Position numbers and translations under genes: made by a program. From contig NZ_CP090953.1 of NCBI RefSeq assembly GCF_021513175.1, positions 1-64,000 of the forward strand: a stretch of 64,000 nt of DNA, in the 5' to 3' direction. The stretch comes from Sphingomonas sp. S2-65 (lineage in GTDB: Bacteria > Pseudomonadota > Alphaproteobacteria > Sphingomonadales > Sphingomonadaceae). Under the pieces are notes generated by a model. The model saw nothing but the letters and a program-made list of their open reading frames with translations. It made no database searches and was not told the origin of the DNA. Of this stretch, positions 33,372-43,818 are shown in pieces; within the stretch, counting starts at the first letter, position 1; the number at the start of each line of letters is the position of its first letter.

Positions 33372-36194
33372 TCAGTCTTGGGCGTTCAACTGCCGCGACC
33401 GAGCGAGGACCTGTCGCAGCATGCGGGCAAGGTCCTCTGCCGAATAAGGCTTTTGCAGCAACGGGAAACCGTGCCGGGCGTCCTCCGCGAGCACATGGCT
33501 GTAGCCGCTGGTGAGCACGACCGGAAGTTCGGGCCAGCGTGTCTGGATCTCGCGGGCGAGTTCGAGCCCGCTGCGCCCCGGCATGATCACGTCGGAAAAT
33601 ACCAGGTCGAACGCGATCGCCTGCGGCTGCTCCAGGCACGCGATCGCCGCATCGGCGTTCACTGCATGGGTAACCTGGTAGCCGAGGTCGCGCAGCAGAT
33701 GCGTGGCGAATTCGCCGACCTGGACATTGTCCTCGACCAGGAGGATGTGCCCGCCGCCGTCCGGCGTCTCGCCCGCCGGCTGCTGGTCGACTGCCTCGGC
33801 CGGGGCCTCCGTCTTGGGAAGGTACATGGTGAACACGGTGGGCTGTCCGGGTTCGCTGTGAACCGTTATCTCGCCCCCCGACTGCTTGGTGAAGCCGTAG
33901 ACCTGGGACAGCCCAAGCCCGGTGCCGCGGCCCACTCCCTTGGTGGTGAAAAACGGTTCGAAGATGCGATCGATGATCTCGGGCGCGATTCCGGGACCCT
34001 GGTCCTCCACCGAGATCGCGACGAACGGGCCCTTCGCGCCTGCCTGGCCCCGCACGGTCGGAAGGGCATCAGCAACCTCCACCCGGATGGTCAGCACGCC
34101 TTCGCCGTTCATCGCATCGCGTGCGTTGACCGCGAGATTGACGATCGAGGTCTCGAACTGGCCCGGATCGGCATCGACGAAGCAGGGGTCGCAAAAGGGA
34201 AGAACGTTGAGGGTGATGCGCGGCCCGACGGCGGTGCCCAGCATGTCGCCGATGATTCGCAGCCGTTCGGGGACGTCGAATACCTCGGCCTTGAGCGCCT
34301 GCCGCCGCGAAAAGGCGAGCAGCTGGCCGGTAAGCTTGGCCGCGCGGTCGGCGGTGTCGGCGATCGCGTCGATATAACGCTTCTTCTTGACCTCGGCCAC
34401 GTTGTCGCGGCGCAGCAGATCCGCGGAGGACCGTATGACGGTCAGCAGATTGTTGAAGTCGTGCGCGACTCCGCCGGTCAGCTGGCCGATCGCCTCCATC
34501 TTCTGGCTTTGCCGCAGCGCATCCTGAGCCTGGACGAGCTCGGCGGTGCGGGCGTGCACGCGTTCCTCCAGCCAGTGGTTGAGCTGCTGGAGCCGCTCCT
34601 CGGCCTCGCGGCGTTCGGTGATGTCGATGACCGAGCCGACATAGCCCAGATACGCGCCATCCTCGCCGAAGCGTGGCGCCGCGGCATCAATCGCCCAGCG
34701 ATAGGTGCCGTCATGTTGGCGGAGCCGATATTCCACGCGGAACCGACTTCGGACCGCGTTGGAGTCGACGAACATCTTCTCGGCTGCCGGCTCGTCTTCG
34801 GGGTGTGTCGCGTCGAGCCAGCCATAGCCCTGCGCCTCCTCCTCGCTCTGGCCGGTGAACTCGTACCAGGCCCGATTGAGATAGGTGCAATAACCGCTGG
34901 GGTCGGTCACCCACATCATCACCGGCGCATGGTCCGCCATGTTGCGGAACCGCGCCTCGGACTCCGCCACCGCCATCTCGGCATGCTTCTGTTCGTCGAT
35001 GTCGACGTTCATGCCGACCCATTCGACGATTTCGTCCGCCTTGTTCCGTAGCGGCACCGCCCGCACGCGGGTCCAGCGCCAGCTGTCGGAAGCGGCATGG
35101 CGCAGGCGGAACTCGGTAGCGAACTCGGTGCCGTGCGCGACCGACTCTTGCCACTTCCCCGTGGCGCGTTCGCGGTCCGCGGGGTGAACCGCGTCCAACC
35201 AGCCAATGCCCATCCATTCATCGACGGTCTGCCCGGTGAATGCACGCCAGCTTGGCGAATCCTCGATGACGTTGCCGGTGGGGTCGGTCGTCCAGACCGC
35301 TGCCGTGGATGCCGCGATCAGTGCCCGGAAGCGCTCTTCGCTGGTGACGAGTTCGGCGCGGGTGCGGGCAAGTTCGTCAGCGTGGCGGCGCTGCTCGGTT
35401 TCATTGCGGGCGATCTTGAGCAGGCCGCCATCGCCGCCGGTCCCGAGCGGGTGCACCGAGCCGTTCATGAAGACCCGCGATCCGTCGGCGCGCTGATGCC
35501 AGCGAATGTTCGGCGCGAAGCCGGTCTGCTGCGGCTCCTGCTGCTCTTGGGCAGGCGCGCCGGCTGCGCGGTCCTCGGGAAGATAGAGATCGTCGGTGAG
35601 CCGGCCGATCGCATCCTGCTCGCGCCAGCCAAAGGCGATCTCGGCACCCTTGGACCAGCTGGTGATCCGACGGTCGGCGTCGCTGGTGAGGATGGCGTAA
35701 TCGGTCGCGCTGTCGAGGATCAGGCGCAGGCGCTCTTCGCGCTGTTGGCGCAGGGATTCCGCTTCCACCTCGCCGGTGGTTTCGATGCACGCGCACAAAA
35801 AGCCCCGAACCACGCCGGCGACGCTGTGCAGCGGCGTGTAGGAGAAAGTGAAATGGGCTTCCTCCACCGCGCCGCGCCGTTCCATCATCAACAGGATGTC
35901 GCGCATGTAGACGGCGTTGCCGGCATAGGCTTCGGCAACGATCGGAGCGAGGTCGCCCCGGATCTCCGCCCAGGCGTCGAGGAAATCGCGGCCGAGGGCG
36001 GCCGGGTGCTTGGCCTTCAGGATCTCGGCATAGGCATCGTTGTAGAGAAGCGTGCGCTCCGGCCCCCAGACGACGAACATCGGCTGGTTGGCGCACAGGA
36101 TCATGCCGGCCATCGCCCGCAGCTGTTCGGGCCAGGCCTCGATCGGCCCGAGCGGCGTGGACTGCCAGGCATGATCCTGGATCAGGGTGCCCAT
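33372..36194 (-). CDS. Hybrid sensor histidine kinase with four PAS domains and a receiver
   Basis: About 940 residues from ATG 36194; a GTG at 36293 is an alternative. Order: PAS-like (about 10-140, [17 protein letters not shown]), PAS (about 165-275), PAS/PAC (about 295-415), PAS/PAC (about 420-545), a coiled coil, HisKA with the phospho-accepting His in [14 protein letters not shown], HATPase with [20 protein letters not shown] and [14 protein letters not shown], then a receiver domain with the phospho-Asp in [16 protein letters not shown]. No transmembrane segments, so a soluble sensor. No output regulator is adjacent; it is divergent from the GAF gene. Signal unknown. Confidence 0.93.
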   Translation of the reverse strand: MGTLIQDHAWQSTPLGPIEAWPEQLRAMAGMILCANQPMFVVWGPERTLLYNDAYAEILKAKHPAALGRDFLDAWAEIRGDLAPIVAEAYAGNAVYMRDILLMMERRGAVEEAHFTFSYTPLHSVAGVVRGFLCACIETTGEVEAESLRQQREERLRLILDSATDYAILTSDADRRITSWSKGAEIAFGWREQDAIGRLTDDLYLPEDRAAGAPAQEQQEPQQTGFAPNIRWHQRADGSRVFMNGSVHPLGTGGDGGLLKIARNETEQRRHADELARTRAELVTSEERFRALIAASTAAVWTTDPTGNVIEDSPSWRAFTGQTVDEWMGIGWLDAVHPADRERATGKWQESVAHGTEFATEFRLRHAASDSWRWTRVRAVPLRNKADEIVEWVGMNVDIDEQKHAEMAVAESEARFRNMADHAPVMMWVTDPSGYCTYLNRAWYEFTGQSEEEAQGYGWLDATHPEDEPAAEKMFVDSNAVRSRFRVEYRLRQHDGTYRWAIDAAAPRFGEDGAYLGYVGSVIDITERREAEERLQQLNHWLEERVHARTAELVQAQDALRQSQKMEAIGQLTGGVAHDFNNLLTVIRSSADLLRRDNVAEVKKKRYIDAIADTADRAAKLTGQLLAFSRRQALKAEVFDVPERLRIIGDMLGTAVGPRITLNVLPFCDPCFVDADPGQFETSIVNLAVNARDAMNGEGVLTIRVEVADALPTVRGQAGAKGPFVAISVEDQGPGIAPEIIDRIFEPFFTTKGVGRGTGLGLSQVYGFTKQSGGEITVHSEPGQPTVFTMYLPKTEAPAEAVDQQPAGETPDGGGHILLVEDNVQVGEFATHLLRDLGYQVTHAVNADAAIACLEQPQAIAFDLVFSDVIMPGRSGLELAREIQTRWPELPVVLTSGYSHVLAEDARHGFPLLQKPYSAEDLARMLRQVLARSRQLNAQD

Positions 36195-36471
36195 GACGGT
36201 GCCGCCTGGAACGAAGAAGGCGGCGGACGAAAGTCGATCAGAGGACAAAGGCGTAACTCGACAGCGAAACCGTCCAGCGTCGCCGCTGGCCACCGTCGCG
36301 TATCACAGGTGCGCGGCAGTTGATTGGGGAAAGTCGACAGATCGCCCGGTCAGGCGTTTTCGCGCCACGGCATCGCTGCCGGTAACTTCTCGTAAACAAG
36401 ATCAACGGTTTAAAGGAAACGGACTTCACTATCCCTGTTCGGCGAACAGGCGCACCCGGCGAGGCGGAACG

Positions 36472-36966
36472 ATGAAGATGGAAACGGTCGCGTTGGAAGG
36501 TGCCAGGCTGGCGGCGCTGCACCGCTATCGGATACTCGATACCGGGACGGAGGCCGATTTCGACGCGCTGGTCGAGCAGGCGCGCACGCTGTGCGACACG
36601 CCGATCGCGCTGATCAGCCTGATCGATGCGGAGCGGCAGTGGTTCAAGGCGCGGGTCGGCATCGAGGAGTGCGAGACGCCGCTGGAGACGTCGGTGTGCG
36701 CGATCGCGATCCGCCAGGGCTATCTGTTCCAGATCGAGGATCTTGCCGCCGATCCGCGTACCGCGCGGATGTCGCTGGTGCTCGGCGGGCCGCGGATCCG
36801 CTTCTATGCCGGCTATCCGCTGATCACCTCGGCGCGGGTGGCGCTGGGCAGCCTGTGCGTGATCGACACCGCGCCGCGCCCCGGCGGGCTGGATGCCGAT
36901 CAGCGCGAGGGGCTGATGGAGCTGGCCGACGAGGCGGTGCGGCTGATCGAGCGGCGGGCGGGCTGA
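36472..36966 (+). CDS. GAF-domain protein
   Basis: 164 residues from ATG 36472 (GAGGCGGAAC upstream). One GAF domain spans nearly the whole protein: RLAALHRYRILDTGTEADFD, DTPIALISLIDAERQWFKAR, FYAGYPLITSARVALGSLCV. GAF proteins starting this way are usually phytochrome-like or signalling modules fused to cyclases; this one is stand-alone and may serve as a sensor or partner for the divergent kinase. A GGAAAC-16-GTT pattern just upstream faintly resembles a general-stress sigma promoter. Confidence 0.85.
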   Translation: MKMETVALEGARLAALHRYRILDTGTEADFDALVEQARTLCDTPIALISLIDAERQWFKARVGIEECETPLETSVCAIAIRQGYLFQIEDLAADPRTARMSLVLGGPRIRFYAGYPLITSARVALGSLCVIDTAPRPGGLDADQREGLMELADEAVRLIERRAG

Positions 36967-36972
36967 GCGCGG

Positions 36973-38172
36973 TCAGGCGCGGGCCCGCCGGCGCTCGTCC
37001 AGCACCGTCAGGCCGAGAATGGCGAGCCCGCCAAGCGCCAGCGCCGCGCCGACATAGCCGGTCGAGGCCCAGCCCCAGCCCGCGGCGATCGCCAGTCCGC
37101 CGAGCCAGGGACCAAGCGCGTTGGCGGTGTTGAAGGCCGAATGGTTGAGCGCGGCGGCGAGCGCCTGGGCGTCTCCCGCGACGTCCATGAGGCGGGTCTG
37201 GAGCACCGGGCCGAGCGCGCCGCCGAAGCCGATCGCGAACACGTCGAGGCAGAGCAGCCAGAAAGTGCCGGCGGCGAGCGGGTAGAGCGCCAGCGCGACG
37301 GCGCTGCCGACCAGCAGCGCGGCGGCGGTGGGCATCAGCGCGCGGTCGGCATAGCGCGGGGCGATGATGTTGCCCGCGGTCATGCCCAGGCCGAACACGC
37401 CGAGCGCTACCGGGATCATGCCGGGGGAGACCTTGGTCACCTCGAGCAAGGTCGAGGCGACATAGGTGTAGACGCAGAACATGCCGCCGAAGCCGATCGC
37501 GCCGATGCCCAGCGTGAGCCACACCCTGCCGTTGCCTAGGGCGCCGAGTTCGCGCAGCGGGCTGGTGCCGCGCGCGGGCTTGTCCTGGGGGGCGAGGCAC
37601 CAGACCAGCACGACGGTGAGCAGCGCGAGCACCGCGACCAGCGCGAAGCCCCAGCGCCAGCCGATCGCCTGGCCCATCCAGTTGGCCAGCGGCACGCCGA
37701 TCACCGTGGCGACGGTGAGGCCCAGCAGGACGCGGCCGACCGCCTGGGAGCGCTGGTCGGTGGGGACGAGCGAGGCGGCGACCAGCGAGGCGATGCCGAA
37801 ATAGGCGCCGTGGGGCAGGCCGCTGAGGAAGCGGAACAGCAGCATCAGCGGATAGCTGGGCGCGAGCGCGCTGAGGCCGTTGAACAGGGCGAAGCTCGCC
37901 ATCAGCAGGATCAGCAGCACGCGCCGCGAGAGCTTCGCGCCGAGCACCGCCAGCAGCGGCGCGCCGACCACCACGCCGAGCGCATAGGCACTGATGACGT
38001 GCCCGGCGGTCGGCTCGTCGATGCCCAGCCCCGGTGCGAAATAGGGCAGGAGGCTCATCGTCGCGAATTCCGTGGTGCCGATCGCGAAGCCGCCCATCGC
38101 CAACGCGAAATGGACCAGCGCGGGATGGCGCGCGGCCGCGGGAGCGTCGGGGGAGCGGGTCAGGTCGTGCAT
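36973..38172 (-). CDS. MFS exporter (AraJ/sugar-efflux-like)
   Basis: 399 residues, 12 predicted membrane segments. The first helix ALAMGGFAIGTTEFATMSLLP is the hallmark of the DHA1/AraJ-SotB branch of drug and sugar efflux proteins. Loop 2-3 motif LGAKLSRRVLL. Convergent with the GAF gene, six bases apart. Substrate cannot be told from sequence. Confidence 0.9.
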   Translation of the reverse strand: MHDLTRSPDAPAAARHPALVHFALAMGGFAIGTTEFATMSLLPYFAPGLGIDEPTAGHVISAYALGVVVGAPLLAVLGAKLSRRVLLILLMASFALFNGLSALAPSYPLMLLFRFLSGLPHGAYFGIASLVAASLVPTDQRSQAVGRVLLGLTVATVIGVPLANWMGQAIGWRWGFALVAVLALLTVVLVWCLAPQDKPARGTSPLRELGALGNGRVWLTLGIGAIGFGGMFCVYTYVASTLLEVTKVSPGMIPVALGVFGLGMTAGNIIAPRYADRALMPTAAALLVGSAVALALYPLAAGTFWLLCLDVFAIGFGGALGPVLQTRLMDVAGDAQALAAALNHSAFNTANALGPWLGGLAIAAGWGWASTGYVGAALALGGLAILGLTVLDERRRARA

Positions 38173-38228
38173 GCCCCGCAGGTGGCAATGCTGCAGTGCA
38201 GCGTCAACCCACCCAGGTTATCGCCAGG

Positions 38229-38336
38229 TTATTGATAGCCGCCATTTTCCTCGCGCTGCTCGGCGGCATCTTCCTGGGCCTTTTCCAGCTCTTCGGTCTG
38301 ATCGTCGGGGGCCTGGTCGTCGGGATCCTGGGGCAT
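38229..38336 (-). CDS. 35-residue acidic protein
   Basis: From ATG 38336 (GGAG 8 bases upstream) to TAA at 38229. Very acidic: MPQDPDDQAPDDQTEELEKA, ending EENGGYQ. It lies in the gap between the glycosyltransferase and the MFS gene, on the same strand as both. The good Shine-Dalgarno and biased composition suggest a real microprotein. Function unknown. Confidence 0.5.
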   Translation of the reverse strand: MPQDPDDQAPDDQTEELEKAQEDAAEQREENGGYQ

Positions 38337-38360
38337 CGTGCGTCTCCGGATGGGAGCCGG

Positions 38361-39530
38361 TCAACGAAGCGGGGCGGGGGAAGGGTCCCTGGCGGCGAGC
38401 ATGGCGAGATAGGTGTCGAGCACGACCTGGTTGATCGCGTCCCAGCGATAGGCCTGCGACTTGGCGTGGCCGGCCTGCGACTGGGCACGGTAAAGCGCGG
38501 GGTCGTGGATCAGGCGGGCGATCGCGCCGGCATAGGCTTGGACGTCGCGTGGCGGCACGAGGAAGCCCGTCACCCCTTCATCGATCAGGTCGACGGCGCC
38601 GGTCGCGCGGGCGGCGACCACGGGAACGCCGGCAGCCATCGCTTCCAGGGTGACATTGCCGAAGGTTTCGGTGACCGAGGGGTTGAACAGCACGTCCATC
38701 GACGCGACCGCGCGGCCGAGATCGTCACCGCGCTGGAACCCGGCAAAGGCGGCGTCGGGCACGCGCTCCGCGAACCAGTCGCGTGCGGGTCCGTCGCCAA
38801 TCACCAGCACCTTGTGCGGCACGCCGCTGGCGCGCAGCGCGGCGCAGACGTCGGCGAAGATGTCGAGGCCCTTTTCGAGCACCAGCCGCCCCAGGAACCC
38901 GACCGCGAACTCGTCGTCGCGGACGCCGAGCGACCGGCGCCAGGCCAAGTCGCGGCGATCGGGATTGAAGCGGACATGGTCAACCCCGCGCGACCAGGTG
39001 CGGATCGGCGTGGTCACCCCCCATCCGCGCAGCAAGTCGGCAGTCGACTGGCCTGGGGTCACCACTTGGTCGACACGGTTGTAGAAGCGGGTGAGCCCTT
39101 TGATCATCAACGGCGCCAGAAAGCCGATGCCGTAATATTGGGGATAGGTCTCGAACCGGGTGTGGAGCGAGGCGATGCTGGCGATGCCGTTGTCGCGTGC
39201 CCAGCTTACGGCGCGGTGGCCGAGCACCTCGGGTGAAGAGACATGGACGATGTTGGGGGCGAACGCCGCCAGGTCGCGGCGGGTCTCGGCGGGAAGCCGC
39301 CAGGCGAAGCGATATTCGCTGCGGCCACCGGGCACCGGAAGCGCCGGGACGCTGACCAGTTCGCCCGTCGGCTCGAACGCCGGCCTGTCGGTCGTCGGCG
39401 AATAGACCCTGAGCGTCACGCCCTGCGACAGCAGATGGCCCGCGAGGAAGTTCAGCGCCTGGTTCGCACCGTCGCGGACATAGTTGTAGTTGCCGCTGAA
39501 GAGCGCGACACGAAGGTCGGATGGCTGCAT
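38361..39530 (-). CDS. Glycosyltransferase family 4 protein
   Basis: 389 residues with two Rossmann-like domains (GT-B). N-terminal acceptor domain starting LRVALFSGNYNYVRDGANQA; C-terminal donor domain with FLGRLVLEKGLDIF, VLIGDGP-type and the nucleotide-sugar motif NPSVTETFGNVTLEAMAAGV (E-x7-E). Similar to enzymes that glycosylate lipids with a GDP- or UDP-sugar. No exopolysaccharide genes adjoin, so a glycolipid role is a guess. Confidence 0.9.
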   Translation of the reverse strand: MQPSDLRVALFSGNYNYVRDGANQALNFLAGHLLSQGVTLRVYSPTTDRPAFEPTGELVSVPALPVPGGRSEYRFAWRLPAETRRDLAAFAPNIVHVSSPEVLGHRAVSWARDNGIASIASLHTRFETYPQYYGIGFLAPLMIKGLTRFYNRVDQVVTPGQSTADLLRGWGVTTPIRTWSRGVDHVRFNPDRRDLAWRRSLGVRDDEFAVGFLGRLVLEKGLDIFADVCAALRASGVPHKVLVIGDGPARDWFAERVPDAAFAGFQRGDDLGRAVASMDVLFNPSVTETFGNVTLEAMAAGVPVVAARATGAVDLIDEGVTGFLVPPRDVQAYAGAIARLIHDPALYRAQSQAGHAKSQAYRWDAINQVVLDTYLAMLAARDPSPAPLR

Positions 39531-39649
39531 CGCGGCGGCTTAGCCGGGGTGGGGGGAACCGGCAAGTTTGGCAGCCGGCGGCCCGTGCCACGAGCCTGCC
39601 GCATTCGCATGGGACCTTCCATGCTTCAGCGAGCGCCGGGGGGTGTGAG

Positions 39650-39802
39650 ATGGACGTGATGGATTGGCGCGCCTGGGAAGGCGCATTGGCGGGGGCCGCG
39701 AGAGCGGCGGCAAACGACAACGAAGCGGGCTTCAGTCGGGGCCGGCCGGCGCCGCACGTGACGCTTCGAGGGGTATGCCGGACCGGTCAGCCCAGGACCT
39801 GA
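39650..39802 (+). CDS. Possible 50-residue protein
   Basis: ATG 39650 after GGGGGG. MDVMDWRAWEGALAGAARAA then NDNE, a motif seen in short alphaproteobacterial proteins. Overlaps the 3' end of the convergent AraC gene by 16 bases. The only support is the start site and this weak resemblance. Confidence 0.3.
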   Translation: MDVMDWRAWEGALAGAARAAANDNEAGFSRGRPAPHVTLRGVCRTGQPRT

Positions 39803-40686
39803 GCGGTCGCGAGCGGAAGCTGCCCGCTCCTGAGCCGTTCGGCATCGCGGGCCGGCGGCAGGCCGAACATTCGCGCATATTCCCGGCTGAACTGCGACGC
39901 GCTTTCATAGCCGACGTGATGCGCGGCGCGCTGGGCATCGGTATGGCCGACTAGCAAGCGGCGCGCGGCCTCAAGGCGTAGCTGCTTCTGGTACTGGAGC
40001 GGGCTCATCGCAGTCGCTGCCTTGAAGTGGCGGTGTAGGGAGGCCTTGCTCATGCCCGCCAGGGTAGCGAGCGCATCGACGCTGAGCGGCGCGTCATAGT
40101 TGTCGCGAATCCACGCGATCGCACGCTGCACCTGAGACAGCCGGCTGTCGGCGCGCGCGATCTGGCACAGGGTGCTGCCGGTTTCGCACTGGAGTAGCCG
40201 ATAGAGTATCTCGCGGTGGAGCATCGGCGCGAGAACGGGCGCATCGCCGGGGTTATCGAGCAGATCGAGCAGACGCGCGACCGAGCCGAGCAGCTGCGGC
40301 GTCACTGCGTTCACTGCGAAACCGGCGGTGGCGGCGTCGGGCTGGACCGGCACCTGCGCGATCAGATCGGTGAGCATGGCACGGTCGATGGTGATGCCGA
40401 GCGCCACATAGGGGTGCTCCGGGCTCGCCTCGGTGATCCAGCCGGCGGCGGGCAGCTCCACCGACGCCACGAAATAAGAGGATGGATCGTAGCGCATCGT
40501 CCGGTCGCCGATCGTGACGTGCTTTGCGCCCTGAAGCACCACACACAGCATCGGTTCGTACACGCCCGAAACCGGCGCGGTCGGCGCCGTGGCGCTGTGG
40601 AAGCGGGCGCCGGGGATCGTGTGCTGGGTGCCCAGCTGAATATGGCGCAGGACGAGACCGCGGAGCCGGCTGAGTTCTTCGTGCAT
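39787..40686 (-). CDS. AraC-family transcriptional regulator
   Basis: 299 residues. The N-terminal cupin-type ligand domain (about 20-185; PGARFHSATAPTAPVSGVYE, LCVVLQGAKHVTIGDRTMRY) is of the AraC_N type. C-terminal double helix-turn-helix: LATLAGMSKASLHRHFKAAT and HHVGYESASQFSREYARMFG, ending GLPPARDAERLR. Divergent from the dehydrogenase at 40827 with 140 bases between them, so it likely controls that gene. Confidence 0.93.
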   Translation of the reverse strand: MHEELSRLRGLVLRHIQLGTQHTIPGARFHSATAPTAPVSGVYEPMLCVVLQGAKHVTIGDRTMRYDPSSYFVASVELPAAGWITEASPEHPYVALGITIDRAMLTDLIAQVPVQPDAATAGFAVNAVTPQLLGSVARLLDLLDNPGDAPVLAPMLHREILYRLLQCETGSTLCQIARADSRLSQVQRAIAWIRDNYDAPLSVDALATLAGMSKASLHRHFKAATAMSPLQYQKQLRLEAARRLLVGHTDAQRAAHHVGYESASQFSREYARMFGLPPARDAERLRSGQLPLATAQVLG

Positions 40687-40826
40687 GCAATACAGATCGG
40701 CCCAGCTTGGCGGGACCGCAAGAGGTGAGACGATCAGGCAAGAAGTCGATCCAAACGGGCGCGGGTTCCGACAGGCGGAACCGCATCTTCTGACAAGCGG
40801 AGCATGGGGCTCTGCGGGAGATCATC

Positions 40827-41792
40827 ATGACCAAGATTTTCGGGGCGAGCTCGACCACTCACGATGTACTCGACGGGCTGGACCTGCGCGGCAGGCGCTT
40901 CCTGGTGACCGGCGCGTCGGCCGGGCTGGGCGTGGAAACGGCGCGTGTCCTGGTGGCGCATGGCGCGGATGTGGTCGGCGCCGCGCGCGACCTGGCCAAG
41001 GCCGAGCGGGCGACCGGCGCGGCGCGCGACGCGGCGACGGCGTCGGGCGGCAGCCTGGAACTGGTTCAGCTCGACCTCGCGTCGCTGAACAGCGTCCGCG
41101 CCTGTGCCGATGCGCTGCTAGCCGATGGGCGTACGTTCGACGTCATCATCGCAAATGCCGGAGTAATGGCGCCGCCGTTCGGCCGGACCGAGGACGGGTT
41201 CGAGACGCAGTTCGGCACCAACCATCTTGGCCACTTCGTGCTGGTGAACCGGATCGCGTCGTTGCTGAGGCCGGAAGGGCGAGTGGTCAGCCTGTCGTCG
41301 GCGGGGCACCGCTTTTCCGATGTCGACCTGGAGGACCCGAATTTCGAGCATACGCCCTATGCCGAGTTCGTGGCTTATGGCCGGTCCAAGACCGCCAATG
41401 CGCTGTTCGCGGTTGAGTTCGACCGGCGGCACCGCGACCGGGGCATCCGCGCGGCGGCGGTGCATCCGGGCGGGATCAACACCGAGCTCGGGCGGCACAT
41501 GAGCGCCGAGGACATGGCGGCGCTGGTCCAGTCGCTGGAGGTGGCGCATGCCGCCGCGGGGCTGCCGCCCTATCGCTTCAAGTCGATCCCGGAAGGCGCG
41601 GCGACTTCGGTCTGGGCCGCCGTGGTGGCGCCCGCCGAGGAAGTCGGCGGCCGGTACTGCGAGGATTGCCACGTTGCCGAGACGGTAGAGGGCGAAGGGC
41701 TGCGCGGCGGAGTGCGTCCCTATGCGCTGGACCCGGAGCGCGCGAAGGCATTGTGGGCCAAGAGCGAGGAAATGGTGGGCGAGCGGTTCTGA
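40827..41792 (+). CDS. Short-chain dehydrogenase/reductase
   Basis: 321 residues. Cofactor motif TGASAGLG, structural ANAG, catalytic YGRSK (Tyr-x3-Lys) and HPGGINTELGRH. The extended C-terminus with CEDCHVAE suggests the retinol-dehydrogenase/WWOX-like oxidoreductase branch. Divergent from an AraC regulator, a pair typical of inducible stress or detoxification loci. Substrate unknown. Only distantly similar to the other dehydrogenase in the window at 14411. Confidence 0.9.
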   Translation: MTKIFGASSTTHDVLDGLDLRGRRFLVTGASAGLGVETARVLVAHGADVVGAARDLAKAERATGAARDAATASGGSLELVQLDLASLNSVRACADALLADGRTFDVIIANAGVMAPPFGRTEDGFETQFGTNHLGHFVLVNRIASLLRPEGRVVSLSSAGHRFSDVDLEDPNFEHTPYAEFVAYGRSKTANALFAVEFDRRHRDRGIRAAAVHPGGINTELGRHMSAEDMAALVQSLEVAHAAAGLPPYRFKSIPEGAATSVWAAVVAPAEEVGGRYCEDCHVAETVEGEGLRGGVRPYALDPERAKALWAKSEEMVGERF

Positions 41793-41880
41793 CGCGCTCC
41801 GCGGTGCTGCGCGGCTCCGCCGGCACCGCACCCTTGCATATGGGGTTGTTCCCGTCCTGTTCCTCCGCTAGCGTGTGGCG

Positions 41881-43248
41881 ATGGCCAAGCCGAAGAAACG
41901 TTATGTCTGTCAGTCCTGCGGGTCGGTGACGTCGCAATGGGCGGGGCAATGCGGCGACTGCTCCGAGTGGAACACGCTGCTGGAGGATGCCGGCGGAGTG
42001 GTGACGCCGTTCCAGGCACGGCATAATTTGCAGTCCGGGGGGCGTGCGATCCAGCTGACCGGGCTGGACACCGACGTTGCGCTGCCCGAACGGATGGCGA
42101 CCGGGATCGCCGAGTTGGACCGGGCGCTGGGCGGCGGCTTCGTGGAGGCGAGCGCGACATTGATCGGCGGCGACCCGGGTATCGGCAAGTCGACGCTGCT
42201 GCTCCAGGCGGCGGCGAAGCTGGCCAAGGCGGGGCGGCACGTCGCCTATGTCTCGGGCGAGGAAGCGTCCGATCAGGTGCGGCTGCGGGCGCGGCGGCTG
42301 GGGCTCGGCGATGCGCCGGTGCAGCTGGCCGCGGCGACGTCGGTCCGCGACATCCTGACCACGCTGGGGCATGGGACGCCGCCCGCGCTGCTGATCATCG
42401 ACTCGATCCAGACGATGCATTCCGACCTGATCGAGGGCGCGCCGGGCACGGTGAGCCAGGTGCGCGCTGCCTCGGGCGAGCTGATCCGCTTCGCCAAGGA
42501 GCGCGGCACCGCGCTGGTGCTGGTCGGGCACGTAACCAAGGACGGATCGATCGCCGGCCCGCGCGTGCTCGAGCACATGGTCGATACGGTGCTCGCCTTC
42601 GAAGGCGAGCGCAGCCATCAATATCGCATCCTTCGCGCAGTGAAGAACCGCTTCGGGGGCACCGACGAGATCGGCGTGTTCGCGATGCAGTCCGAAGGGC
42701 TGGAGGAAGTGTCGAACCCGTCGTCGCTGTTCCTGACGCAGCGTGACGAGAGCGTGACCGGGACGGTGGTGTTCCCCGCGCTGGAAGGCACGCGTCCAGT
42801 GCTGATCGAGATCCAGGCGCTGGTGGTGCGGCTGGCGAGTGGGGCGACGCCCAGGCGGGCGGTGGTCGGATGGGACAGCGGGCGGCTGGCGATGATCCTG
42901 GCGGTGCTGGAGGCGCGGTGCGGACTGAGCTTCTCGGCGAGCGAAGTGTATCTCAACATCGCTGGCGGGTACCGGGTGCAGGACCCTGCCGCCGACCTTG
43001 CGGTTGCGGCGGCGTTGGTATCGGCGCTGTCCGAGCGGCCGGTTCCGGCGGATGCGGTTGCGTTCGGCGAGATCGCGCTTTCCGGCGAAGTGCGGCCGGT
43101 GGCCCATGGCGCGCTACGCTGTCGCGAGGCGGCCAAGCTGGGGTTCGGCCGGGCGCTGGCGCCGTCGTCGCAGCCGGACGCCGGCGGACTGAAGGTGGCG
43201 GGCTTCCGCAATTTGGGCGGCTTTGTCGAGCATCTGCTCGGGCGGTAA
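41881..43248 (+). CDS. radA: DNA repair protein RadA
   Basis: 455 residues from ATG 41881; the preceding in-frame GTG at 41875 is an alternative. N-terminal zinc finger CxxC...CxxC (YVCQSCGSV; GQCGDCSEW), RecA-like core with Walker A GGDPGIGKSTLLLQ, RadA-specific LKNRFG-type motif (VKNRFGGTDEIG), and C-terminal Lon-like domain (EIALSGEVRPVAHG). RadA extends D-loops during recombination. Confidence 0.96.
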   Translation: MAKPKKRYVCQSCGSVTSQWAGQCGDCSEWNTLLEDAGGVVTPFQARHNLQSGGRAIQLTGLDTDVALPERMATGIAELDRALGGGFVEASATLIGGDPGIGKSTLLLQAAAKLAKAGRHVAYVSGEEASDQVRLRARRLGLGDAPVQLAAATSVRDILTTLGHGTPPALLIIDSIQTMHSDLIEGAPGTVSQVRAASGELIRFAKERGTALVLVGHVTKDGSIAGPRVLEHMVDTVLAFEGERSHQYRILRAVKNRFGGTDEIGVFAMQSEGLEEVSNPSSLFLTQRDESVTGTVVFPALEGTRPVLIEIQALVVRLASGATPRRAVVGWDSGRLAMILAVLEARCGLSFSASEVYLNIAGGYRVQDPAADLAVAAALVSALSERPVPADAVAFGEIALSGEVRPVAHGALRCREAAKLGFGRALAPSSQPDAGGLKVAGFRNLGGFVEHLLGR

Positions 43249-43260
43249 AGGACCGGCGCC

Positions 43261-43818
43261 TCAGCAGCCGTCGGGTGATCGAACCCCGTCAAAGCTTTTG
43301 GGGAGCGGGAAGCTAAGCTCGGTGAGCAGCGCGTTGTGTGCGTTGCAGTAGCGCCGCTTGGCATGCCGCTCCTCGACCTTGACGAACTGGTAAGGCGTTC
43401 CGAAGCCTTCGTCGTTCGCCACCAGCGCATAGATCGAGATCGTCGTCGCCGCCGGGTCGGGCACGGCTTCGCCGACCGCGCGGTCCGCGACCAGCGCGAA
43501 GGTGGTCGATTTTCCCGCATGCGTGCCGCGGGCGAAGCGCACCGCGCGGATGGCATCCTCGCCGGTATGCGGCTGATCGGTGATCAGGTCCTTGCCGCCG
43601 ATCGTGGCGATCGACCCGCCGACGCGCACCATGAAGATGTCGTACCCCCAGGCATTGCCGTTCTCGCGCCAATCGAGCGAGATGCTGCCGCTCTGACCAT
43701 CGCCGGCGATGTCGGGGACGGGGTTCACGCCAGGCTGGAGGCGGATCGGAGTCAGCGCCGGCAAGGGCGCCGCCGCCAGCACCGAAGCGGCGAGCAGGGC
43801 GAGAACTCGAACGATCAT
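43261..43818 (-). CDS. Secreted CarG-like protein
   Basis: 185 residues with a cleavable signal peptide (VLALLAASVLAAAPLPA). The mature part resembles CarG, the periplasmic carbapenem self-resistance protein: PDIAGDGQSGSISLDWREN, NAWGYDIFMV, and ISIYALVANDEGFGTPYQFV near the C-terminus. No carbapenem biosynthesis genes are nearby, so a resistance role is only suggested by resemblance. Convergent with radA. Confidence 0.6.
   Translation of the reverse strand: MIVRVLALLAASVLAAAPLPALTPIRLQPGVNPVPDIAGDGQSGSISLDWRENGNAWGYDIFMVRVGGSIATIGGKDLITDQPHTGEDAIRAVRFARGTHAGKSTTFALVADRAVGEAVPDPAATTISIYALVANDEGFGTPYQFVKVEERHAKRRYCNAHNALLTELSFPLPKSFDGVRSPDGC

Noticed and set aside
36410-36450. GGAAAC-16-GTT resembling a general-stress sigma factor promoter before the GAF gene
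   Set aside because: The -35-like element is GGAAA rather than GGAAC and nothing else supports it; too weak to list as a promoter.
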